Origin: Onthophagus taurus
Taxonomy: Eukaryota > Arthropoda > Insecta > Coleoptera > Scarabaeidae
Reading direction: 5' to 3'
NCBI RefSeq assembly: GCF_036711975.1
Contig: NC_091972.1
Coordinates: 11,661,001-11,725,000, forward strand
Length of the DNA: 64,000 nucleotides
A model generated the notes under the pieces. That model saw only the letters and a program-made list of their open reading frames with translations, did not search any database and was not told the DNA's origin. Shown here piece by piece: positions 25,839 through 36,676 of this stretch. The translations under genes and the position numbers were made by a program. Each line of letters opens with the position of its first letter. Position 1 is the stretch's first letter.

Positions 25839-27138
25839 ATGAGTTATAGATCAAAAGATATAATAATAACCGTTAAGTGGATGTTAGAAGTTGTGGGGAT
25901 TTGGCCAAGACAAAATCCAGATTTAATCTATTTATTAAGAAGATTCATTACAATTTCTTTGTATTTATTCATCTATATTTGCAACATTTTAGAAATTATC
26001 TTAATGTACGAAGATATTTTAGCAGTATCCGAAGTGCTCTATGTAATGATTTCATTAACATCTTACGCTTTTAAACTTTTCGCTATGTTCACTAAGAAAA
26101 CATTAATTTATTCGCTAGAAAACGACATCGAATCGAATATTTTCAATCCAAATTCAAAAACACACGATGAAATACTCGAAGAGAACGTATTATTTATCAG
26201 AAAATTAGTAAAAATGTATCAATTTTCTGCAGTTTCAAGCGCCGGTCTTTTTGGAATCTTTCCTTTATTAGCAAACAAATCTCTACCGATACGTTTCTCT
26301 TACAATATAGGAAATTTCAAACCGATCATGTTTGCTTTACAAGTTATTGGACTCGGAGTTTGTGCCTGGTCAAATATTAGCTTGGATTTATTGTGTACTA
26401 CTTTAATGGTTGTTTCCGCTGTACAATTCGATAGTTTAAAACATCGATTGGTTCATGGACCTACAAAAAATAGTTCGATTCAACAACGAGAAGATGATTT
26501 AAGATATTGCATCCAACATCATTTAGCCATTATAAATTATACGAAGAAAGTGGACAAATTATTTTCGTTTGCGATTTTAACGATTTTCTTGGGTGGGATG
26601 GTCGAAAGTTGTAACAGCATTTTTCAAGTTTTTATTTTATTGGAAACCACGTTTTCTGCTATGCAATTTGTTCAATTAATTACTTATTTTCTTGTGATGT
26701 ACGTTGAAATGGTTTTATATTGTTGGTTTGGAAATGAAATTATTATAAAGGTAAATTTTATATAAATACAGTAAAACCTTGATTGAGGTTGACTGATATT
26801 AATCGAGGTTTTACTATACTAAATTTTTTTCTTGGTAGTTACTTTATTTTTGTAGAGTTTAACAATCATGGATGCTTGTTATGAAACTGAATGGTATTCT
26901 TATAGTCAAAAGTCAAAAAAGTCGTTAATTTTTATCATGGAAAGAGCTAAATATCCTCTTTATATAAATGTTAGTAAATTTACTGTTGCTTCGTTAGTAA
27001 CTTTAGTTGCTGTAAGTATAAAATTTATTAAAATAAAGTTTTTACTAATTAATATCGAATTAAATTTGAAAAATATAGATTACTCGATGGTCTTATTCAG
27101 CATTTACTTTGCTGAGAAGAGTCTATGGAACTCATTAA
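25839..27138 (+). CDS. Odorant receptor 1 (7tm_6 family)
   Basis: Three exons, 25839-26750, 26856-27011 and 27079-27138 (stop TAA), encode 375 residues. The protein is an insect odorant receptor: several hydrophobic membrane segments, a conserved block SNISLDLLCTTLMVVSAVQF near residue 180-200, the YCWFGNEIIIK motif at the end of exon 1, MERAKYPL in exon 2, and a short last exon with the family signature RWSYSAFTLL. Such receptors are inverted-topology membrane proteins that form ligand-gated cation channels with the co-receptor Orco in olfactory neuron dendrites. The first Met is used as start (MSYRSKD). It is the only intact member on the plus strand. It lacks two introns present in receptor 5. 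The ligand cannot be deduced. Confidence 0.9.
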
Positions 27139-27226
27139 AACAACACCTGATTTGGTTTGATTATCTTTACTTTAGTAGTAAAAATGATTTTAATTAGTAT
27201 TTTTTAGGTTCACAACATTTTCCAGC

Positions 27227-28555
27227 TTACAATAAATTCATTTTTGCAGCTAATCTTTGTAGCAGTGTGAAATAAGAATAGGACCAGCGTATTATCTGGA
27301 AATAAAAAGTAATAAATAAGAAAAAAAAATAAATTTTTAACTCATTCACCGTAGAAAACGTTATCAAAGATAAATTAGTAAATTTGCAAGCAGTGATTTC
27401 AAGAGGTCTTTTTGAACGTTCCATAGTAATAAATAATAATTTACGAACTCGATTATCGCACATGTACCATTTAGATAAATAGCAAGCACCTCCAATTTCC
27501 ACACTCTGAAAATCAAAACTAATAAATTCGCTTTTAACGCATCCTTTTTATTGATACCTTGATGATAATTTCATTTCCGAACCAGCAGTACAAGCTTAAT
27601 TGGCTCATCATAGTAATAAAATAAACGACCAACATAAAGAATTGAGCAGAAAAAGGAGTTATCTAAAAAAATATTGATAAATCATATTTTTGTTATCAAC
27701 AAAAAACATTTTTAATTTTACTATCAATAAAAAAAATCCTGTGTTACAAATAACAATAATACTACCCATTAACTGGATTAAAATACTAAAAGAAAACACC
27801 TTCTCTATTAAATTAACGTACAAAATAATCTTCGAATGATGCTGAATACAATTTTTTAGCAATCTAATCACCTCTTCTTGTACAACCATTAAAATATCGT
27901 CATTTTCAAAAATTTCAATTTTCTTGAGAGCAATCTCATTACAAATTTCGATTTTATTTTTTAATATGTCCAATTGCCCAGCCGCTAATCCCATTAAAGA
28001 AGCACATAAAGTATCTAAACACAAATTGTTCCAAACCGCAATAACCATAGCGGTCATTTCAACAATATAAGCTAAAACCAAGTATTTTCCGAAATTAATC
28101 GGCACTGGCATCGGCAATGTGCCATCGACAAAAAAAATCGATGCGCTAGACAAGACGACGCAAGTACAGATCATTATGTAAAGCTTTGTTAAAAAAACGG
28201 TGAGCTTGGTTGTTTTTTCCAAATGGAACTCGATTTCTTTTGGATACGAAGCGAAAATGGGATCTTTTAATAAATCCATCATTTCTAAAAAGGGTTTTCT
28301 TCCCATAAGAAATCCGGATAATTTCAAGAAATACGATGAATACGATGTTGATAGGTACAAACCTTCCGCCAACTCTTTAAAATCGACGAAAAAATTTTGC
28401 ATTATCATCCCAGTGAAAACCAGAAAGAAAATTGCCATTGCGGCGACCCCCCTTAGAATATACGGCGTGGTAATTTGTTTTTTATGCCAATAACCCATAA
28501 AAGACAACATTACTTCTTGAATATGATAAGTATTTAAAATTAGTTTAGAAGCCAT
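27227..28555 (-). CDS. Odorant receptor 2 (7tm_6 family)
   Basis: Four exons on the minus strand, 28555-27722, 27662-27558, 27505-27350 and 27295-27227 (stop TAA), join in phase to 387 residues. Hallmarks are multiple hydrophobic segments, WNNLCLDTLCASLMGLAAGQ, YCWFGNEIIIK at the end of exon 2, MERSKRPLEITACKF in exon 3, and IIRWSYSYFTLLQRLAAK in the last exon. It converges on receptor 1 with only 88 bp between the two stop codons. It keeps three of the four introns found in receptor 5. Membrane chemoreceptor role follows from the family; ligand unknown. Confidence 0.9.
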
Positions 28556-29869
28556 ATTACTGAAATTGAGTTAAATTAAGTGAGAAATGTTGGTTTATAT
28601 AGATTTTTGGTTAAATTGGGGATTAAATATTCTCTTTTTCAATTGTATTTCTAATTAGCTAATAACCCAATCAATTATTTCCACTGCAATTATGAAATTG
28701 CTGTTAAGTACAGGATTAGTTCTGTTGGAATTTTCTTTGATGTCAAAGTTTTTGAGTATTATCGATTCGTTCATTTTGCGAGTAATAAAAAAGTAATAAA
28801 ATTTATCAGTGAATAATATTGTTGATGATAGCTTAAATTATTAAAATTTCTCTTTCTGAAAACGAAGTCAATTACGTAAATCTAGATAAACAAGTAAGCT
28901 GAGCTGAATTGCGGAGCTAATGCAATGCAAAATTTGCTTGGAACTGAAAAGAATTAACAAATTAACTTACATTAACAACTGATCTTGCGTCGGATAATTA
29001 ACAGGACAATATTGAAGAAAGCTACAGACGATGTTGAGAAATGTTCGGGACGATGTTAAGATATATCAGTGACAAAGGTGGATGTCTGGAACGATGTTGC
29101 AAAAAGTTGTTGGATGAGGACAAGGAAAATGTGAACAAATACCATTGATAAAGAGGGAAACCAGGGACGAAAGGCTAAGGACAAGGTTAAGGAAAATTAA
29201 GGGCTGTGTTAGGGAGATAATGTTAATGAATACCAGTGACAAAGGAGAACACCAAGAAATATGATGAAAAAGGGTCAGGACTATCTTCAGGGACATGTCA
29301 AATGATATTTAGGAAAGTTAAGGACTATGTTGAGAGACGTAATGAATAATGTTAAGAAATGGTATTGGCGAAGTGGAAAAATATAAAAATTTAGTTTAGG
29401 AAAGCTAAAGACAATGTTGATCGAAACTGGTAATAATGTCATAACGTTATTGAGGCAGGTTTGTGGATGATGACATAGATAATGTTGAAGTAAGCCAAGA
29501 CAATTTTGAATAATCTAAAGGAATATCAGCAACAAAATGGAAGACCAAGCACTATGATGAGAAATACTCAAAACTATGTTGAGGGATACTTGGAACGATG
29601 TTTAGGAAATTTAAGGACTATGTTGAGAGAGGTTACGAACGATGTTAAGAAATTCTATTGACGAAGTAGAAGAAGATCTAGGATGATGTTGAGAAAAGCT
29701 AAAGACAATGTTATATATCCTCATTAAAATTTATAATATAAGACATCTACAGTAATTCTATAACATTTTAGATCTTTTACATAACTTTGTTATGAACTAC
29801 AACACTTTTCGCTATAATAAGAACAATCTGACCAAACTACAATGTGCGAAACAACGACGCCAAGCCAAT
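28556..29869. other. Intergenic DNA between receptors 2 and 3, with degenerate tandem repeats
   Basis: The first ~400 bases are AT-rich and serve as the 5' flank of receptor 2. From about 28980 to 29720 the sequence is a degenerate tandem repeat (separate entry). No open frame looks coding. Confidence 0.6.
28980..29720. repeat. Degenerate minisatellite built on GATGTTGAG/GACAATGTT motifs
   Basis: Words such as GGACTATGTTGAGAGA, CGATGTTAAG, GAAAGCTAAAGACAATGTT and AGTGACAAAGG recur. A block at about 29318-29420 is repeated with substitutions at about 29609-29711, giving a long period near 290 bp with shorter internal repeats. It is purine-rich on the plus strand, unlike its surroundings. Confidence 0.65.
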
Positions 29870-31185
29870 CTAAATTTGTGATGAAAATTTGATTTTTACC
29901 AAGGCAAAAAGTGAATAAGACCATTTAAAAATCTAAAAAATTAGTTATGCTGGTAAAAAGAGACTGTTAAAATGGTGATATTACCGTTCCAAGAGATGAT
30001 AAAGAAACGTATGTAAATTTTAAAGCTGTAATTCCTATAGGTTTTTTTGCCCTTTCCATTAAAGTGATCATAATTTTTCTAAAAGAAGGACTACACCTGT
30101 ACCAATCGCATTCGTAACATGAATTATTAATTTGACTGCTTTTATGTAATATATCGTTAGCGAACCAATGATACATCCAAAATTGTGCCAACACTCCCAG
30201 AAGAAAAACAATGTCTAATAGAAATTGAAGAGATTTTGGATCAATCTGGAAAGAGAATCATGTAAGTAAGTTAATTGGCGCAAATGTAAAAAATACAATA
30301 TAAATTAATTGTAAGAGTGTACTACAAAGTAACACCATTCCTGATGTGTATTGAAAAAATGCTGTAGTTGTAAACATATCTTCAAGTTTCTCAACGAATC
30401 TAAAAAGAAAATTGTTCATAACTTTCTGCTTTACACTAACACACTTACTTTATGATAGCTATATGTAAACGAACACATTTTTTCATTTTATTTATAACCA
30501 ATTGGTCAAATTCTTCAATACTATGGGAACCACTTCTTATATCGTTTTCAACTTCTTCAACGCACATCGACAATTTAAGTCGTAAAGTATCAATTTGGCA
30601 AGCAGCTACAATCATTAATGTAGCAAATAAAACATCCAAACAGCTAATATTCCACCCGGCTAAGCTCAAAGCCAACGTTTGATAAGCATGAATAACGTAA
30701 TGATAATTTCCGAAATCGTATGAGAAAGGAATAGGCAAATTTTTATCATCAAAAAATGGAAACGTTCCGTAAAAAATAACAATTCCAAACACCAAACCCT
30801 TGAAAACTCTGGCAATGCCCAAGGAAGTTCGAATTGCTTTTCGAATCGGTTCTTTCAACGTTCCGAAATTTTCGTTGAATATTTTCGAATCCATATTATT
30901 TAAAACATTCAAAAATTGTTTTCTTTTTGTTGTCACCGCTCGTAATTTAATTAAATAGACCAGGTACGGTATAGCCGTACACAATAATTCATTCATAATT
31001 CGTAGATCGTACGTTTGATTCAAACCTTCTAATGTTATCATAACCATCAACGACATCGACGTTGTCCAATTTAATATTATAAAACAAAGTTGTCGTTTGC
31101 TTAAGTTGCGTTTTGGCCACAAACCAGTTATGTTTAACATCCACTTAATCGTTGTTACTGTTTCGCTACAATGTAAATTTTCCAT
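29870..31185 (-). CDS. Odorant receptor 3 (7tm_6 family)
   Basis: Four exons, 31185-30449, 30399-30297, 30245-29985 and 29932-29870 (stop TAG), encode 387 residues. Features include NLSKRQLCF near the start, GWNISCLDVLFATLMIVAAC, FWMYHWFANDILHK (a variant of the YCWFGNE motif with Ala for Gly), MERAKKPIGITALKF, and a last exon IFKWSYSLFALVK. Exon 3 fuses two exons that are separate in receptors 2 and 5, so one intron was lost. Its start lies 152 bp downstream of the receptor 4 stop, in tandem on the same strand. Function as an olfactory channel subunit is inferred from family. Confidence 0.88.
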
Positions 31186-31337
31186 TTTCTATTTTTTTAC
31201 ATTTATTTGGTGAAGTACAGAAAAGTGAATTATATTCGAGAGGTGGGATTTGTTTTTATAACGGAGAAAATTGTGTAGAAGTAAACAGGTGCATTGTCAT
31301 TATCGAATTATCGAAATTACTCAATTTGCAACATTTA

Positions 31338-34026
31338 TTACTGTTTTAATGCGGTTCTTACTAAAGCGTAGATAGAATAAGACCATTTAATAATCTGCAA
31401 TTTTTGTTGTTTATGGTAAAAAATATGTATAGAGAGTGTTTTTGAAGTGTTGCAAAGAATAATTTTCTTTTTTTAATTTTAAAATGAAGAGTGATTTACA
31501 AAAATTATTCTTTCAATCCACACTAAGTAGATATGTATGTACAGTTATGTTAGTAGAGATTGTAATTTAATCAAAAACTATAATAAAGCATGAAAGGAGT
31601 CAACGTAGTCGAATAGACGTAGTCAGAATAAAGAAAATCAGAACATCAACAAATGAATAGAAGAGTGCCATTTGTACATGGAAGCAAAATAGATGCTCAG
31701 ACAGAAGATGTTAATCATTGGGAACAATTTTTGACATCAGATTTTTCAGCGTTGAGTTAACTCGATTATGCGATATTTAGGACATTTTAATTGTTTATAA
31801 TAACAAGAAAGTGCTTCATACTTTGCTATAAGCTCCTCACAATGTAATATGATATTATTTTTAATATTCCGAATTCTACTGTTAATGTCTATACTCAAAG
31901 TATATGTATACAAAACTTGTAGGTAAAAATAACTTGATTTAGAAAAAGCTAGTTCTAATGTATTTCTTTCACTGAGTTATTCAAAACGGTATGTATGATA
32001 CAACTAGCATGCAGTCAGTGCATATGTCAGACCAGTTTTTTTATGTATGTTAGGATTAATTTGTTCAGTTTAGAATCATCTACTTCTTTCTACAACAGAA
32101 ATTGCTATGGTAGCATTTTCTAGAGCTTTAGCTAGTAAACATGATTTGCCGGCTTTCATTAGTATCGTTTAGCTACTATTTCTCTAGAATTTTTTCGAAG
32201 CTAGAATATTTTTTACTATTTCCAGAGCTTTAACAAATTTGCAAAAATCATCCTCATCGTAAACAACAATTATTACTTCGGGTGGTAAAGATGTCGTTGA
32301 AAGAGCTATTCCGCGATCTACTCCAAACATAGTTATGTAAGGTCACTGTTTTATGCCTGCATAATACCTTTCGTTTTTCATAAATTTAACAAACCCTTGG
32401 GTCAATCTATTATATTTTCAATGTCTTGGTTAGCACGTACTACAGAGTCCTGACATTGGCTATTCCTCGGTTTTCTGTATACTAACTTAAGTTCTGGCCA
32501 TTGACTTGTATTTTATCTGGTTAACATATTTGATTAATACATATGGTTAAAAATATATCATTTAACAAAATTGCTTTGTCCTAAGTTAAAGTAGTTAATC
32601 CCACCTTCGATAGAATTGAACAGAGCTATTTTGATGTGGTGTCACGGACGTGGCTCGTAATGAGGCAGAAGTTATGCGAAAAGATCAGTTTCGAGCCAGT
32701 ATCAATATTCCAGTCCGATGACATATAGAGCAAGTATGATTCCATGCTTGGCTGTCTGAATGGTGTTTCAGTATGTGGAGAAAAATTTGATTTTTACTAA
32801 TTTCTTTCAATTCCTAATACACCAGACCCATAACTGTACATACATATAAGATTTAAAAAAGTGTATTAACTCACCACTAATAAAGCTGTTAATGAAACCG
32901 ATGTAAATCCACCTGCACTTACTGCTAAAGGCTTTTTTGCTCTTTCCATTATGATAAATAAAGTTCTTTTATGCTTAGTTGGACATAAATACCATTCGGA
33001 AAGATATGCTGATTCGATTATTTTGTCGCTTTTAACAATAACTTCATTTCCAAACCAACTGTACATAGTCATTTGAGTCACCATTGTTGAAAACAACATT
33101 ATCGTCATTACGAATTCAGTTGAACGAATATCAAGCTTTTATAAACATGAAAGAAAAGAAATATTTGGGTTTAATTTTTTTGTATTTTAACTTACCAATA
33201 ACGTTAATTGCAGAACAATATTACAAACAATCGGCATTCCCAAGAAGTATTGAAAAAATGTGATAAACGAAAACATGTTGTTAACTTTAGCCACAAGACT
33301 AATAATTCCATCGTAATGGATGACGCATTCTTTTAGAAATATTCCGACGTTTCGATCGAATTCGTGGCGATGATAAGAAATTTTTCGTGCTTTCGTAGCG
33401 AAATTTTGTAATCTTATGCATAAAATTTCGAGTTGTGCTGCACAAATTCCCATTATCGTTACAAAAGTTAAATCTATGCAGCTCACGTTCCATGCCGCTA
33501 TTGTAAGTGCAACAACTTGGAAAATATGCATTACGATCTTGTATTTTCCCAAATCCAGTGAGAAAGGAATCGGTAGATCTTTATCGTCGAAAAATGGAAA
33601 TATAACGTAAAACAAACAAACACCACCCATCATAAATCTAAATGTAATCGACATCATTTTAGTTACTTTTAACACTTTTCTTAGCGGATTATTTTTAGAA
33701 TCTGGGTAGTTATTAAAAATTTCCAAACGGATATCTTTGATTATTGCTAAGAAATTATTTCGGTAATAAGTTGCTGAAATTATTTTACTATAAGCAGTGC
33801 AAAACGGTAACATTGTACATAAAACAACGTTCATTTTTGTTATACTATGCGAGACATTTATGATTTCTACGAATAAAATAACCAAAATACACACAAACAT
33901 GGAATGATTCATTACGGTTATTAAAACATCTTTTGTTGTAAGATTTTGTTTGGGCCACATCCCCGTTAGACTTAACATTTTTTGAATTGACTCCATTGCT
34001 TCTACACAGATATATCTTTTTGCCAT
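31338..34026 (-). CDS. Odorant receptor 4 (7tm_6 family)
   Basis: Three exons, 34026-33196, 33135-32875 and 31394-31338 (stop TAA), encode 382 residues. The protein shows WNVSCIDLTFVTIMGICAAQ, YSWFGNEVIVK, MERAKKPLAVSAGGF and a last exon IIKWSYSIYALVRTALKQ. The start Met is MAKRYIC. Two introns of the ancestral set are missing. Its last intron (31395-32874) is about 1.5 kb, much longer than the other intra-gene introns of this cluster, and I do not recognise what it contains. Tandem with receptors 3 and 5 on the minus strand. Ligand unknown. Confidence 0.88.
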
Positions 34027-34226
34027 TTTTTTCTTTATTATATCGGTACAAACAAAAATAAGAATTAATGTGTTAAGGAATTTTCAACACGTATTTTATA
34101 TGTGATGTGGGAAAGAAAATGGTGGTGTAATGATGGATAATTTTCTTTTGGGTGTATAATTTCATCAAAGTTTAATTTCCTCTAATTTCAGTTAATGATT
34201 GTTTGGATTTTTAACGTGATTGATTT

Positions 34227-35603
34227 TCAATGTTCAGTATACATGGTTTTTAGAAGCGTAAAAATAGAATAAGACCATCTTAGTATCTAAAAAAATCGGA
34301 ATGTTTTACATAATTAAAAAAAATTATTATTTTAACTTACACCAACTAATGACTCTAAAGAAGCATATCCAAATTTGCTGGCTGTAACAGCAATTGGCCT
34401 TTTAGCTTTTTCCATCATTAAAAATAAAGATTTTTTGTTCGAAGTGTTATAGTTGTACCAATGGCTCATGTAACAAGCTTCGCCCAACATGGAGCTCTTA
34501 AAAATCAACGTATTAATCAACTAGAAATAATGAAAAAATTTATTTTTACTTTTGTTATTATCTCATTTCCAACCCAACTATACAAAGCCAATTCAACAAA
34601 GACCGAGCAACAATAAAAAATTAATTGAAAAAATTGTAAAGTGAAAGGTTTGACCTGAAACGAATAAAAATATACAAAAAATCTTTAGCTATAAAGAAAT
34701 CTTACTATAATCACAATTTGAAACATGCTGTTACAAAAAACTAAAGCTGTTGCGAAATATTTAATAAAAATTGAAAAGGAAAATAAATCATTAATTTTTT
34801 CAGTAAATCTAAAAAGATATCTAAATTTATTAAAACCAATACAAAAAAGAATCTTACTTAATAATCGCTTGATGGTGTTTACCACAATCTTTTAGAATAA
34901 CTTTAATATTTTTTTGAACAACTTCTCGTCTCTCTAAATCAAATTCCATATAATTTTTGTGAGTAATTCCAATTTCTTCGAAAACCGTGGATAATCTTCG
35001 TCTCAACAAATCAATTTGTCCAGCGGAAATTGCCATAAAAGTGGAACAGCAAACATCGAAAGAAGTATTGCACCAACCAAAAACGATGATCCCAACAATT
35101 TGAAAAACGTACATATAAATGGTTTTATCACCCAAATTGTAAGCAAAAGGAATGGGTAAAGCTTTGTTTTCGAGTATTGGAAAAAGTAGGAAAAACGAAC
35201 AGCACATACACGTTGATAACCGAATAAATTTTGCTATGTTTGTTATCATCCCGAACATTTCTTTTAAGATTTCATCACGTCCTTTTTGTTCTTGATTAAA
35301 AATTTCGTCGTAAATGTATTTTTCTGTTTCTAAATATATAGATTTTTGAAATATAAAGGCATACAATTTTATGATGTACGAAGTGGTGTTTAATGTGATG
35401 TATAACACTTCCGATAAATTCAAATAAGAATTATAAACTTTGATTATTTGTAAAATCATTACCGAGAAAAATCCAAGTGAAATTGTACATGTTATAATCG
35501 TTCTTAAAGTGTAAAGAATTGAAGGATTTTTCATTGGCCAAACCCCACAAACCATCATCATCCATTTTATTACCTTTGTTGCTTCCTCACAATGATAAAC
35601 CAT
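34227..35603 (-). CDS. Odorant receptor 5 (7tm_6 family)
   Basis: Five exons, 35603-34858, 34808-34706, 34654-34550, 34496-34341 and 34286-34227 (stop TGA), encode 389 residues. It carries CNTSFDVCCSTFMAISAGQ, YSWVGNEIITK (Val in place of Phe in the WFGNE motif), MEKAKRPIAVTASKF and a last exon ILRWSYSIFTLLK. It is the only member of the cluster with all four introns, so it likely shows the ancestral structure. Starts with MVYHCEE. Upstream is AT-rich DNA shared head-to-head with the decayed receptor fragment at 36010. Confidence 0.88.
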
Positions 35604-36676
35604 GATTAAATGTTAAAGAGGATATGATAATATTTCCAGTTAAAACTTGAATTTATAGATGATGAAATTAATTAGTGAATTAATTAATATTTGATTCATT
35701 GTATTAGTGGAAATGGAAATTTTTAATTTTACATATTTAAACGGTTCCAAATTGAAATGATGGATTAGGATGGAGAATAATTGCGCATTATTAAACAAAA
35801 CAACGCTGTAATTACGGGTTTAATTATTCAAAACGTGCTATTTAGTTAAAATTGTTCCTAAATACACGTTTTGAAACAACGTGAGTAATATTTATTATGA
35901 AAATTTCTACAGATGTTGTATTAGATTTTTTGGTAACAATTTTTTATTTTATTTGTCTTCATTTCTTTTTCCAAATATGTATATGGGATATTATGTGTGT
36001 AGTTTTATTTGCCTATTTCTTTCTCATACGATTTGGGAAATTATTGTCACGTTATCTATGCTTATCAAACGTTGGTTTTGAGCTTAGCCGGGTGGAATAT
36101 TAGCTGTTTAGATGCTTTATTTGCTACATTAATGCTTGTAGCTGCTTGATAAATTGATACTTTAACACTCAAATTATCGATGTGCGTTGAAGAAGTTGAA
36201 AACGATATAAGAAGTGGTAAGAAAGGTCCAAAATGTTCTAGAATTTTTGTAGATGTCTTATACTAGTAAGACGTGTAAAATCCTGTTCTCTTATAATATA
36301 TACAGTGTGTCCCTGCATATGAGAAATAAACACTCATAAAATATACAAATCCAATTTTTAAGTGAACCCCAAAATACGATTCAAAATTCAAACGATTTCT
36401 AATTTAAAAATACAGTTTTCTGTAATTATTTCATGTAATAGCCAAATTCTATTATTACTACTATAAAGTTGAATTTTCTCACAAAAACCAGTTTCTCATT
36501 CATATTAAGGCAATTACAAACTAAATAAATTAATAATTATACATAAATAAAATATTTTTAAGTTCATATTACAGATTCCTGTAAGGTGAAACACAGTTTG
36601 ATGTTCCAAAACGATGTTAGTGCGAAAAATTTAAACATTTATGTTTTAAATATTAAAAACTAACTAAGCTCTAAAA
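35604..36676. other. Intergenic DNA between receptor 5 and AQR
   Basis: Apart from the receptor fragment, the stretch is AT-rich. It includes the upstream flank of AQR; no clear TATA box was found. A TACAGTGTGTCCCTGCATATG sequence near 36300 resembles a transposon end but has no visible partner. Confidence 0.4.
36010..36230 (+). pseudogene. Decayed odorant receptor fragment similar to receptor 3
   Basis: The plus strand at about 36064-36225 reads AYQTLVLSLAGWNISCLDAL, FATLMLVAA, then two in-frame stops where receptor 3 has Cys-Gln, then LKLSMCVEEVENDIRSG. The match to receptor 3 is near identical apart from stops. A one-base frameshift upstream (near 36032) separates a PISFSYDLG-like piece. 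Only a middle part of a receptor is present. It is in opposite orientation to receptor 3. Confidence 0.8.

Noticed and set aside
27202-27290. Last exon of receptor 1 placed at TTTTTAG 27207
   Set aside because: The exon at 27079-27138 gives the family signature RWSYSAFTLL with a correct acceptor; the 27207 frame does not and overlaps the receptor 2 last exon.
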